A stretch of 64,000 nt of DNA from assembly GCA_023955635.1 (NCBI GenBank), contig JAMXHR010000012.1:62001-126000 (forward strand), given 5' to 3'. Shown here piece by piece: positions 40,029 through 49,008 of the stretch. The notes beneath the pieces were generated by a model that saw only the letters and a list, made by a program, of their open reading frames with translations, ran no database searches and was not told the origin of the DNA. The DNA comes from Methanosarcina sp. ERenArc_MAG2 (GTDB taxonomy: Archaea > Halobacteriota > Methanosarcinia > Methanosarcinales > Methanosarcinaceae). Each line of letters begins with the position of its first letter. Within the stretch, counting starts at the first letter, position 1. A program made the position numbers and the translations under genes.

Positions 40029-40135
40029 CGTGCGGAGTCGCGGACTCGGGTGAAACATAAATACCGGCCTCCATCAATTGTCGGTGGCGAAAGCCCGGTA
40101 CGGCTCAGTTGAGGGATAGACGATAGTCATGTCAA
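40029..40135 (+). ncRNA. Possible group II intron 5' fragment or other structured RNA
   Basis: GTGCGGAGTCGCGGACTCGG starts with GTGCG, as group II introns do, followed by GTGAAACATAAATACCGG and GGCGAAAGCCCGGTACGGCT. GAGTC/GACTC and GGCGAAAGCC can form stems. No intron-encoded protein or domain V-VI is found nearby, so at most a fragment. Confidence 0.3.
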
Positions 40136-40225
40136 CTCTGTGGGTTTATCAGGATCATGGATCTTATGTTTATTGATGTCAATTTTAAAATCGGCATCTC
40201 TGGCCCGCGGCAGGATATCCGATAA

Positions 40226-40383
40226 CCAGGTAAATGTTTTTTGCCTTCGTATCCTCAAAATGAAAAATGACTAAATTTTTGTACAGGAACCACATAATAA
40301 CTTACCGGGTAAATGTTTTTGCCTTCGTATCCTCGATGAAAAACAAATAAATAAATTTTTGTACAGGAACCACATACTAACTT
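40226..40383. repeat. Two 79-bp tandem direct repeats
   Basis: Unit 1 (40226-40304) and unit 2 (40305-40383) share GTAAATGTTTTT, GCCTTCGTATCCTC, and AAATTTTTGTACAGGAACCA with only a few substitutions and balancing indels. They lie 220 bp before the kaiC-like gene. Confidence 0.75.
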
Positions 40384-40555
40384 CCTAACTTCCAGATTTT
40401 GAAATGGCAAAACAGTCCTCTAAATGTTTGTTTTTGACCTTGATTTTTACCTGGAGAAGGGAGCCAGAATTATTCCCGACACCTATTCCTCCATCTTCTG
40501 GTACTTTTAATTGAGTATTTTCGATTCGATTCGCTATGTATTTGATACGAATATT

Positions 40556-40571
40556 TGAAAAATATAAAAAG
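40556..40571 (+). promoter_or_regulatory. TATA box of the kai cluster
   Basis: GAAAAATATAAAAAGC is a good archaeal TATA/BRE match 40 bp before the ATG at 40606; AGAGGGG forms the ribosome site. A leader of under 20 nt is implied. Confidence 0.5.
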
Positions 40572-40605
40572 CGCAGTTAATTTCTGAGTTAAAGAGGGGC
40601 GTTAA

Positions 40606-42318
40606 ATGATTGAAGAAAAGAGCACGACTCTAAAAGAAAAACGTCTGGAGAAAACCCTAACAGGCATAAACGGCCTGGATGATATCACCTATGGCGGACT
40701 GCCAAAAGGTCGCCCGACTTTAGTGTGTGGAAGTGCGGGCTCAGGAAAGACCCTTGTGGCCATGGAGTTTCTGGTCAAGGGAGCCAAAAAGTATGACGAG
40801 TCGGGTGTCTTCATGGCCTTCGAGGAAACCGAAGAAGAGCTGGCTAAGAATTTTGCCTCTTTGGGATTCGATATTAATGACCTGGAGGCCAAGAACAAAC
40901 TTGTAGTTGATTATGTTCACATTAATAAGAGCGAGATCGAAGAAACAGGCGATTATGACCTTGAAGGCCTGTTCATAAGGCTTGGGTTGGCCATAGATTC
41001 TATAGGTGCCAAGCGTGTGGCTCTGGATACCCTAGAAGTTCTGTTCTCCGGGTTCCAAAACGAGGCCATACTGCGCTCTGAACTGCGCAGGCTCTTCCGC
41101 TGGCTAAAGAACAAAGGAGTTACGGCCGTAGTCACGGGCGAACGGGGAGAACATTCTCTCACCAGATACGGACTCGAGGAATACGTCGCAGACTGTGTTA
41201 TCCTTCTTGATAACAGGATGCAGGAGCAAATAGCCACCAGGCGCCTGAGGATCATCAAGTACAGAGGATCCAGACACGGCACCAACGAGTACCCCTTCCT
41301 GGTAGAGGAAGATGGAATATCGGTCCTGCCTATCACGTCTCTGGGCCTGGAGCACGAGGCATCCGAAGAGAGGATATCGACGGGCGTAGAGCGCCTGGAT
41401 ACAATGCTTGGAGGCAAGGGCTACTACCGTGGCTCCACCATACTTCTTTCCGGGACAGCAGGTACAGGCAAGACCAGCTTTGCAGCCGAGTTCGCGAGAG
41501 CTGCTTGTGAACGGGGAGAACGCTGCCTGTACTTCGCTTTCGAGGAATCGCCAAGCCAGATAACCAGGAACATGAATTCCATAGGTATAGACTTCCAGCC
41601 CTACATCGACACCGGCCTCATGCAGATCAGTGCCTCTCGGCCCATGGCCTACGGCCTGGAAATGCATCTAATAGCCATGCGCAGGCTCATAGATAAGTTC
41701 GAGCCAGCCATCGTGATTGTAGACCCCATATCCAACATGACCAACGTGGGCACTCAGGCCGATGTCATGTTCACGCTCACTAAGCTCATCGATTACCTGA
41801 AACTTAAGAATATCACAGCTGTGTGCACCAGCCTGGTAGAGCACGAGAGCATCGAGGGCATTAACGCCCAGGGTATATCTTCCCTCATGGATACCTGGAT
41901 CGGCCTCCGCTTCTTCGAGAATGACAACGAGCGCAACCGAGGCATTTCGGTGATCAAGTCAAGAGGCATGGAGCACTCCAACCAAATCAGGGAGTACCTA
42001 GTGACTGATGATGGCATAAAGATCCAGGACGTGTACCTTGGCCCCTCAGGAGGCCTGCTTATGGGCTCGTCCAGGGCTGCCCAAGAGGCGAAGGAGATAT
42101 CTGAGGCTGCAGTTCAAAGCAAGAATGTGGTCCGGAAGAAGAGAGAGCTTGAGAGCAAGCTAAAATCCCTGGATGCTCAGATAACATCATTAAGCTCTCA
42201 GTTTGAGGCGGAGAAAGAGGAGCTTAATAAGCTCAGCTCCGAGGATGCGCTCAGGACTGAGGCGCAGACCAGGGACAGAAGTGAGATGGCCCGAATAAGA
42301 AAGGCCGATGCATTTTGA
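40606..42318 (+). CDS. KaiC-like double RecA-domain ATPase
   Basis: 570 residues with two KaiC domains. CI: Walker A G42-T49 (GSAGSGKT), catalytic pair in FMAFEETEEEL. CII: Walker A G283-T290 (GTAGTGKT), FAFEESPSQI, and GISSLMDTWIGLRFFE, which aligns with the cyanobacterial autophosphorylation segment; the Ser-Thr pair is Ser425-Ser426 here. ISVIKSRGMEHSNQIREYLV closes the core. The C-terminus is not the cyanobacterial A-loop but a coiled coil (RKKRELESKLKSLDAQITSL) of about 60 residues. It probably forms hexamers, hydrolyses ATP and may autophosphorylate. It heads a cluster with three kaiB-like genes and a histidine kinase, so it likely acts in signalling or timing. Confidence 0.9.
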   Translation: MIEEKSTTLKEKRLEKTLTGINGLDDITYGGLPKGRPTLVCGSAGSGKTLVAMEFLVKGAKKYDESGVFMAFEETEEELAKNFASLGFDINDLEAKNKLVVDYVHINKSEIEETGDYDLEGLFIRLGLAIDSIGAKRVALDTLEVLFSGFQNEAILRSELRRLFRWLKNKGVTAVVTGERGEHSLTRYGLEEYVADCVILLDNRMQEQIATRRLRIIKYRGSRHGTNEYPFLVEEDGISVLPITSLGLEHEASEERISTGVERLDTMLGGKGYYRGSTILLSGTAGTGKTSFAAEFARAACERGERCLYFAFEESPSQITRNMNSIGIDFQPYIDTGLMQISASRPMAYGLEMHLIAMRRLIDKFEPAIVIVDPISNMTNVGTQADVMFTLTKLIDYLKLKNITAVCTSLVEHESIEGINAQGISSLMDTWIGLRFFENDNERNRGISVIKSRGMEHSNQIREYLVTDDGIKIQDVYLGPSGGLLMGSSRAAQEAKEISEAAVQSKNVVRKKRELESKLKSLDAQITSLSSQFEAEKEELNKLSSEDALRTEAQTRDRSEMARIRKADAF

Positions 42319-42395
42319 ATGAGTAATGGAGACTTAAATAATGAATACAGAGCAGCCAGGTGATTCGGCGCAAGACCAGCACGATGAAGATATTT

Positions 42396-43686
42396 AGGGC
42401 TCGTCACAAAATAATTTAATTAACTCACTCCATTCTTTGGTTTGAATGTGTAATTCCATTCTCCGTGAAACTCATCAAGTATAATGCCCAATTTTTCAAC
42501 CTGTTTTTTTCGATTTTAATTCCTGTTGGATACTTATTCGTGTCTAACATGCATTTTACTTCAAGCCCTTTTGATGTAGTTGTTGCTGCAATAAGGTTTA
42601 CAACTACTTCATAGCTTGTTAGTGGTTTTCCTCTCCAATTAAGAGTAATCTGGGAAAATAGTCTATGCTCTATTTTATTCCATTTACTTGTACCTGGAGG
42701 AAAGTGACAAACCGAAATCTCCAATCCGATTTCATCCGTTAATTTTTGTAATTCTGTTTTCCACAATTTTACTCTTGATCCATTGCTTCCCCCACAATCT
42801 GCAGTAATTAAAAGTTTTTTTGCATCAGGATATGATTTACACCCCATTAGATTCCACCATCTACGTATACTTTCAACTGCAAAAGACGCTGTATCATGAT
42901 CTATGCCGACGTTTACCCATCCCTCATTATTAGCAATGTCGTATACCCCATATGGATTTACCTTTCCCAGTTCTTTATCCTTAAAATCATATACATTGAC
43001 AAGTATTGGATCTTTTTTTGGACGCAATTCACGGCCAACATTCTTGAAATTTCCGATTAACTCTTTCTTTTTAGTATCTACTGAGATTACAGGCTGATGT
43101 TCACCTTGAAATATTTTACATTTTTCACTTATATGCTCAAATTGTTTGTCACGATCAGGATGCTCAGTTCCTTCTATGGTTTTCTTATTCGCTTGTAAAC
43201 TGTAACCAAGCATGTGAAGCATATCCGCAACTCTTGTATGGCTTACTTTATGTCCTATATTCTGAAGTTCCCCTGCTATATTTCGAAGACTTTTACAAGT
43301 CCAGAGTAAAGGAGATTCCGGATCCCCACGACTTGTTGGTTCAATAAGTGCCTCAAGATCGGACAAAAGAGTAGGGTCTTTCTCAACAATCTTTTTACGA
43401 CCTCCTCCAGGAGCACGTATTTTATCATCAGAAAGAGATTTGCCACTTTCCAGTTCAGTGCAACCTTTTTTAATTGTATTTTCAGAAATACCAGTTGCAC
43501 GAGAAACTATGCTGATGTTGCCTTTGCCAATACTAAGCGCTTCTGCAGCTGCAAATAAACGTTTGCTTTTTTCATCAAGAAAAGGTTTTAGCAAGTTATA
43601 TTTTTTGGAAATAATTTCCTCAAGCATATAGACCAAATAGGATTAACTTATATAAAAAAATACTCAATCTATTTTGTTACGAATAC
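42396..43686 (-). mobile_element. ISAzo13-type insertion sequence in kaiB 1
   Basis: 1,291 bp. The ends GGGCTCGTCACAAAATAATT (42396) and inverted GTATTCGTAACAAAATAGAT (ending 43686) match imperfectly. A 3-bp duplication TTA (42393-42395 and 43687-43689) flanks it. It contains one transposase gene on the minus strand. Confidence 0.85.
42420..43627 (-). CDS. ISAzo13-type transposase (one frameshift)
   Basis: About 403 residues. N-terminal helix-turn-helix (GNISIVSRATGISENTIKKG), spacer, then a DDE domain: VISVDTKKKELIGNF (first D), LLITADCGGSNGSRVKLWK (second D) and FPPGTSKWNKIEHRLFSQIT (E). At the T7 run 42504-42510 one added base changes the tail to KIEKKQVEKLGIILDEFHGE and WNYTFKPKNGVS, ending at 42420, which fits the family C-terminus; as written it ends at 42425. 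Start ATG 43627. Confidence 0.85.
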
Positions 43687-44221
43687 TTACGAACTGAGAC
43701 TCTATGTGGTAGGCAATAACAGGAAGAGTCAACTGGCCTTTGAAAACCTGAAGGAGATCTGCTACAAATATCTCGTGGATAAGTGCCATATCGAGGTTAT
43801 AGACCTCACAAAAAACCCGGATCTTGCCAGAAAGGATCAGATCATAGCCATTCCCACCCTTATGAGAAAGAATTTCCCCGAGAGGAGGATCGTAGGGGAT
43901 CTCTCAAACCTTAAGAAGGTTCTGGAGTTCCTGAATTTACGTACCCCTAATCTCATGGATGCCGTTAATGAGAACGGCGCTGTAAAGAAGATCTCCGCAG
44001 AGGAATCAAAAGCCCGCATCATGAAGAGCAAGAGTTCGAAAGACGATCTTCAGCCTTACGTTGGCAGTGATTTATGCAGGTGGCTATCTCAAAACCTGAA
44101 TAAATGGATATATCCTTTGTCCCATAAACCATATTAATATAATCTATGGATTCCAAAAGTTTTAGGGAAAGAGCCTGTCCGGGAAAGGGGTTGCCTTATC
44201 AGGTTCAATTGGTGGAAATGA

Positions 44222-44578
44222 GTGGTGAAAAATTCAATGAAAGATGCAGCACAAAATTATGAAGAGCCTGAGCCTATTGACTCCGATACTACGTCTGACC
44301 AGGACTTTTACATCTTGAAACTATATGTGGCCGGCCAGACCAAGAAGAGCCTGGCTGCCTTCGCCAATTTAAAGAAAATCTGCGAGGAGCATCTTGGCGG
44401 CAAGTACAGAATAGAGATTATAGATCTGCTGGAGAATCCGCAACTAGCCAAAGGAGATCAGATATTAGCCATCCCAACGCTGGTTAGAAAGCTTCCTCAG
44501 CCAATAAAGAAGATCATAGGAGACCTCTCTAATACCGAGCGCGTTCTGGTAGGCCTGGATCTGCTTCCTGGGAAGTGA
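44222..44578 (+). CDS. KaiB-like protein 2
   Basis: 118 residues: a flexible acidic N-terminus ([20 protein letters not shown]), then a complete KaiB domain of about 90 residues with thioredoxin-like fold: [60 protein letters not shown] and VGLDLLPG. No CxxC. In cyanobacteria KaiB switches fold to bind the KaiC CI ring; the same surface residues (K-x-x-G-D-L-S) are conserved here. Start GTG 44222; an internal ATG at 44237 is an alternative. Confidence 0.9.
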   Translation: MVKNSMKDAAQNYEEPEPIDSDTTSDQDFYILKLYVAGQTKKSLAAFANLKKICEEHLGGKYRIEIIDLLENPQLAKGDQILAIPTLVRKLPQPIKKIIGDLSNTERVLVGLDLLPGK

Positions 44579-44584
44579 TGTTCA

Positions 44585-44953
44585 ATGCCCAAGAATGAAG
44601 AAACAAAGATATCGAATGTCAAGGACTCCACAGCAGTCTTTGAGGAGGCCCTGGCAAAAGCAGGAGACGGCAAATACGTTCTGCGCCTGTTTGTTGCGGG
44701 GATGGGCCCGAAATCGGTGCAGGCGATAGATAATATCAAGCGCATATGTGAAGAATACCTGCCTGGAAAGTACCAGTTAGAGGTCATCGATATATATCAG
44801 CATCCGATCTTCGCCAAAGATGGTCAGATAGTAGCAGCTCCCACCCTCATAAAAGAGCTTCCGCTACCCTTGAGGAAGCTCATAGGTAGCATGTCGGATA
44901 CCGAGAGGGTTCTGGTTGGAATGGACCTGAAATTCAAGGATGATAAAGAATAA
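44585..44953 (+). CDS. KaiB-like protein 3
   Basis: 122 residues, six bases after KaiB 2. Domain: YVLRLFVAGMGPKSVQAIDN, QLEVIDIYQHPIFAKDGQIV, AAPTLIKELPLPLRKLIGSM, VGMDLKFK. It is more divergent than KaiB 2 (IGSMSD in place of IGDLSN). The tandem duplication of kaiB paralogues next to one kaiC suggests that different KaiB proteins compete for, or sequentially bind, the KaiC ring. Followed after 26 bp by the histidine kinase gene. Confidence 0.9.
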   Translation: MPKNEETKISNVKDSTAVFEEALAKAGDGKYVLRLFVAGMGPKSVQAIDNIKRICEEYLPGKYQLEVIDIYQHPIFAKDGQIVAAPTLIKELPLPLRKLIGSMSDTERVLVGMDLKFKDDKE

Positions 44954-44979
44954 CCGACCTTTGGAAGGACAGTGTAAAC

Positions 44980-47900
44980 ATGAGTTCTAAAGTGGCAAAA
45001 GATCAGGAGCCATTACCGCATCAGACACTGTTAGATGAGAATCATGCCTTACAGGATGAGGTACAGAGCCTGAGAGCACGTCTGGCAGAAGCTGAAGAAC
45101 TCAGGCGTGCTATCAGCGAAGGGGATCTGGATGCTCTGGTGATACCTGGACCGGAAGGGGAGATGATTTTCACCCTGGATAGTGCCGATCGTGCATATCG
45201 TGTCCTGGTGGAAACGATGAATGAAGGCACTGCCACTCTGGGATGTGACGGCACCATTCTTTACTGCAACCGTCACTTTGCAGATCTCCTGAGAATGCCT
45301 ATACAAGCCGTAATAGGCACATCTATCTATCGATTCATTGTGCCTGATAATGTAATCATCTTTAAGGCACTCATGCAATATGAAAAGGGAAAGAGTGAGA
45401 TCAACCTCCGGGCTGAGGATGGCATATTTTTGCCCGTATACCTGTCCATCAACTCATTGCAGGCAGAGGGACATCCAGACTCCTGGTGCATCGTGGTCAC
45501 AGACCTCACGGAGCAGAAGAAGAGTGAAGAGATCCTCGCTGCCGAGCGCTTAGCTCGATCAATCATAGAGCAGGCTGCCGAGGCCATAATAGTTTGCGAC
45601 ACTTCAGGGAGGATCATTCGCTTCAGCAATGCTATGTCCGGGCTATGCGGGTGCGATCCGACATTCCAGCGATTTGAAGATCTCATAGATTTACGGTTTT
45701 CAGGAGGGGCAGATGACGGCAAGAGGATTCTTCCTATCTCCTCAGCACTGAAGGGATCTGCCACTCTCGGGGTGGAAGCGACTTTCGAACCTGAGAACTG
45801 CCAGAAGTTCAATTTGCTTTTAAACTCAGATTCTCTGAAGAATGACGATGGCAAGGTCATAGGCTGTGTGATAACTCTTACGGACATAACCGAGCGCAAG
45901 CATGTGGAAGCTATGCGCGGGGCAATCAACTCCATAAATCAGATCATTCATTCTACTCTTGATTTCGATGAGATAATGCGGAAAGCTATTTCAGAAACTT
46001 CAAAAACAATTGGGTGCGAAACGGCTGCTATCTCTCTTAAAAAAGATGATTGTTGGATAGTCAGCTACGTGTATGGTTTTCCAGAGGATGTAGTTGGAAC
46101 GCGGATGAACGACGAAGGAGAGCAGCATGCTGTTCTTGCCATTAAAACAAGAAAGCCTATAGCCATCAACGATGCCTTCAACGATGAACGAGCGAATCGC
46201 AACCATATGAAGAAGTGGGGAGTCCGTTCCGTACTTGTTGTTCCTCTTATCAACAGGGATGAAGTTATCGGGGTTATCTTTTTCAATTATCAAAGGTCTA
46301 ATTTTGCATTTAATGACAGCCACATTGATTTTGCAGCCCAGCTTGCATCGTCGATATCAATGGCTTTGGAAAACGCTCGCCTTTTTGAGAATCTTAAAAT
46401 ACAACTCACCGAACGCAAAATAGCAGAACAAGCTCTTAAAGAAGCACGCGACTGTTTGGAAGAAAAAGTTAAAGCACGCACAGCCGAACTTGAAGAAGCT
46501 TATAATTCATTACTGGAAAATGAGATAAAACTCAATGAAGCTCAAAAAATAGCCCATATTGGAAATTGGGATTGGAATCTTATAACTGATAAAGTATACT
46601 GGTCTGAGGAAATGTATTATATTTTTGAACTTGATCCTCTAGAAGTCGGTGCAACCTACAATGCATTTTTTAATTATGTTCATCCGGACGACCGAGACAA
46701 TGTGGATAACGCCTTTAAAGAAATCTCAAGTGGAAAGTCCTACGACATTGAGTATCGGATCATCTTAGCTAATGGAAAAGAACGCATAGTCCATGCAATT
46801 GGAGAAGTTACTTTTGATGAAAAACGTACTCCTGTTCGTGTCAGAGGAACACTTCAGGATATCACTGACCGCAAGAAAGCAGAAGAAATAATTAAGACAT
46901 TAGCGGAAGTTGTGGAGTCATCAGACGATGCAATTCTAACTAAGTCTATTGATGGTATTATTACCAGCTGGAATAAAGGGGCAGAGGAGGTTTATGGTTA
47001 TTCGGCTGAAGAAATTCTGGGAGAAAACATATCCGTACTTGAACCAGATAATATTAAAGGAGAAACAAAGCATTTAATTGAAAAGATTAAACAGGGAGTG
47101 GGTATATGCCACTACGATACTGTCCGTTTAAAAAAGAATGGTACCATTATTAATATTTCAATAACTCTTTCTCCGGTTTTTGATGCATCTGGGGAGCTTG
47201 TGGCTATCTCATCTATTGCCAGAGACATAACCAAAAGCAAAGAAGCTGAAGAAACTATCAGGTTGTCATATATTTATAATCGTAGTTTAATTGAAGCTAG
47301 TTTGGATCCTCTTGTAACCATCGGGCATGATGGTAAGATTATGGATGTGAACAATGCCACAGAGACGGTTACAGGCTATTCTCGAAATGAACTAATAGGA
47401 ACCGACTTTTCAGACTATTTCACTGAACCTGAAAAAGCCAGAGACGGTTATCGACATGCGTTCCATAAAGGATTTGTGCGAGATTATGCACTGAAAATTC
47501 AGCATAAGGATGGACAGATAACCCCGGTTTTGTATAATGCTTCAGTTTACAAAAATGAATCAGGTGAGGTTGTTGGTATTTTTGCTGCAGCACGTGATAT
47601 CGCTGAGCGTAAAAAAGCTGAAGAAGCCCTCGCAAAAATCGAAATTGTCCGCAAACAGGAAATCCACCACAGGATAAAGAATAATTTGCAAGTTATCTCC
47701 TCCCTGCTGGATCTTCAGGCTGAAACGTTCAACGGTAAAGAGTGTATTAAGGATTCGGAAGTTCTTAAAGCCTTCAAGGAAAGCCAAAACCGTGTGATAT
47801 CTATGGCTCTGATCCATGAAGAATTGTATAAGGGTGGCGGGTTTGAAGCGCTGAATTTTTCGTCGTATATTAAAAAACTCGTTGAGAGTCTTTTCCAGAC

Positions 47901-48288
47901 ATATGGTGTTGGAAATATCGATATCAGCTTAAATATGGATCTAATGGAAAACGCGTTCTTTGATATGGACACTGCTGTCCCATTAGGAATGATAATTAAC
48001 GAGCTCGTTTCCAATTCCTTCAAGCACGCATTTAATGGGAGAGAAAGAGGAGAAATTCAAATAAAACTCCATCGAGAAGAAAGCGAAAGTGATGAGAGTA
48101 CCAGTTTCATTTTGACCGTTTCAGATAACGGCATTGGAATTCCTGAGAACCTTGAGATTGAAGATCTTGATAGCCTTGGAATGCAGCTTGTAACCACGCT
48201 TGTCGACCAGTTAGATGGAGAACTTGAACTTAATAGGAACAATGGGACGGAGTTCGTTATGAAATTCAGAGCAACAGAAAAGAATTAA
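44980..48288 (+). CDS. Multi-PAS/GAF sensor histidine kinase of the kai cluster
   Basis: 1,102 residues, no membrane helix, so cytoplasmic. Order: N-terminal coiled coil (LQDEVQSLRARLAEAEELRR), PAS (~70-180), PAS (~182-300), GAF (~317-470), coiled coil (ELEEAYNSLLENEIKLNEAQ), PAS (~515-635), PAS (~637-755), PAS (~762-880), HisKA_2 with the HHRIKNNLQVISSLLDLQ box (H896/H897), and a HATPase with N-box MIINELVSNSFKHAF (N1007) and G-box SDNGIGIP. ATG 44980 follows GGAAGGACA. No receiver domain or response regulator is adjacent. It may read redox state or a ligand and couple to the Kai proteins. Confidence 0.9.
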   Translation: MSSKVAKDQEPLPHQTLLDENHALQDEVQSLRARLAEAEELRRAISEGDLDALVIPGPEGEMIFTLDSADRAYRVLVETMNEGTATLGCDGTILYCNRHFADLLRMPIQAVIGTSIYRFIVPDNVIIFKALMQYEKGKSEINLRAEDGIFLPVYLSINSLQAEGHPDSWCIVVTDLTEQKKSEEILAAERLARSIIEQAAEAIIVCDTSGRIIRFSNAMSGLCGCDPTFQRFEDLIDLRFSGGADDGKRILPISSALKGSATLGVEATFEPENCQKFNLLLNSDSLKNDDGKVIGCVITLTDITERKHVEAMRGAINSINQIIHSTLDFDEIMRKAISETSKTIGCETAAISLKKDDCWIVSYVYGFPEDVVGTRMNDEGEQHAVLAIKTRKPIAINDAFNDERANRNHMKKWGVRSVLVVPLINRDEVIGVIFFNYQRSNFAFNDSHIDFAAQLASSISMALENARLFENLKIQLTERKIAEQALKEARDCLEEKVKARTAELEEAYNSLLENEIKLNEAQKIAHIGNWDWNLITDKVYWSEEMYYIFELDPLEVGATYNAFFNYVHPDDRDNVDNAFKEISSGKSYDIEYRIILANGKERIVHAIGEVTFDEKRTPVRVRGTLQDITDRKKAEEIIKTLAEVVESSDDAILTKSIDGIITSWNKGAEEVYGYSAEEILGENISVLEPDNIKGETKHLIEKIKQGVGICHYDTVRLKKNGTIINISITLSPVFDASGELVAISSIARDITKSKEAEETIRLSYIYNRSLIEASLDPLVTIGHDGKIMDVNNATETVTGYSRNELIGTDFSDYFTEPEKARDGYRHAFHKGFVRDYALKIQHKDGQITPVLYNASVYKNESGEVVGIFAAARDIAERKKAEEALAKIEIVRKQEIHHRIKNNLQVISSLLDLQAETFNGKECIKDSEVLKAFKESQNRVISMALIHEELYKGGGFEALNFSSYIKKLVESLFQTYGVGNIDISLNMDLMENAFFDMDTAVPLGMIINELVSNSFKHAFNGRERGEIQIKLHREESESDESTSFILTVSDNGIGIPENLEIEDLDSLGMQLVTTLVDQLDGELELNRNNGTEFVMKFRATEKN

Positions 48289-49008
48289 GGATAAAAAGCA
48301 GTAAAAGTGTATTCTTTGAATTCTACTCGATCTAGGGTGAGTTATTGATGAAATCTGATAAAGACGACAGATTTGCCTTGTTTGAGTATGTTTATAATTA
48401 GAGCTCAAATACCCGACCTGATACCAGAATTACTGCAAAAAGAATCAAAACATGCGCAATTATATACTAAAGGTTCATAATTCTTTATGGGGAAATCGCT
48501 CACCCCAGTTACATCCCATATGCCAAAAACGGAGATGGTTTTCAGATCGTTTACCCTCCCACGATCATATATTAATCTCCATTTAAAAACGGAACTTTTT
48601 TCTCAATATCTGATATTCATTCCTTTGTTCCCTTTCTCCTTTGTTTCCTTTGTTTCCTTTCTTCTCTTTTCTTCTCTTTTCTTCTCCCTTTCTTCTCTTT
48701 TCTTCTCTTTTCTTCTCTTTTCTTCTCTTTTCTTCTCCCTTTCTTCTCCCTTTCTTCTCTTTTCTTCTCTTTTCTTCTCCCTTTCTTCTCTTTTCTTCTC
48801 TTTTCTTCTCTTTTCTTCTCCCTTTCTTCTCTTTTCTTCTCTTTTCTTCTCCCTTTCTTCTCTTTTCTTCTCCCTTTCTTTTTCCTCTTTCTCTCTTTTT
48901 CTCCTTTCTTTTTCCTTCCTTTTCCTTCTTCTCCTTTCTTTTGGGCGAATGTTTAAAGGAAGCGTTTTTAATTCAGCAGAATTAATTACTGGAGTAGGTG
49001 AACTGAAT
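48289..49008. other. Spacer with long polypyrimidine tract
   Basis: Open frames cover 48487-49010 on both strands only because the tract at 48620-48945 is low complexity; they are not credible genes. The cooC-like start at 49009 has its own ribosome site. Confidence 0.6.
48620..48945. repeat. Polypyrimidine/polypurine tandem tract
   Basis: About 325 bp made almost wholly of TTTTCTTCTC and CCCTTTCTTCTC units on the plus strand, so the minus strand is pure purine. Mirror-symmetric homopurine DNA of this length can form triplex structures and is prone to replication slippage. It sits just upstream of a P-loop ATPase gene. Confidence 0.85.

Larger units (their letters stand above)
39814..40605. 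other. Spacer upstream of kai cluster
   Basis: Holds the padR promoter, a GC-rich possible structured RNA at 40029-40135, and two 79-bp direct repeats at 40226-40383, then the kaiC-like promoter. No protein gene seen. Confidence 0.45.
42341..44137 (+). pseudogene. kaiB-like gene 1, split by ISAzo13-type element
   Basis: ATG at 42341, 22 bases after kaiC, gives MNTEQPGDSAQDQHDEDI, then the transposon. Removing 42396-43686 plus one TTA copy gives DEDIYELRLYVVGNNRKSQL with no frame change, then the KaiB fold: NLKEICYKYLVDKCHIEVID, AIPTLMRKNFPERRIVGDLS. A C-terminal extension of about 65 residues (to 44137) follows and is absent from the next two paralogues. The exact rejoining of the frame shows a recent insertion. 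The downstream fragment lacks its first strand's start, so no normal product is expected unless the element excises. Confidence 0.85.

Noticed and set aside
48487-49008. Open frame fusing a Phe/Ser/Leu-rich N-terminus of 174 residues to the CooC-like protein, and an antisense Lys/Arg/Glu frame.
   Set aside because: Both arise from the low-complexity pyrimidine tract; the ATG at 49009 has its own ribosome site and begins the conserved P-loop.
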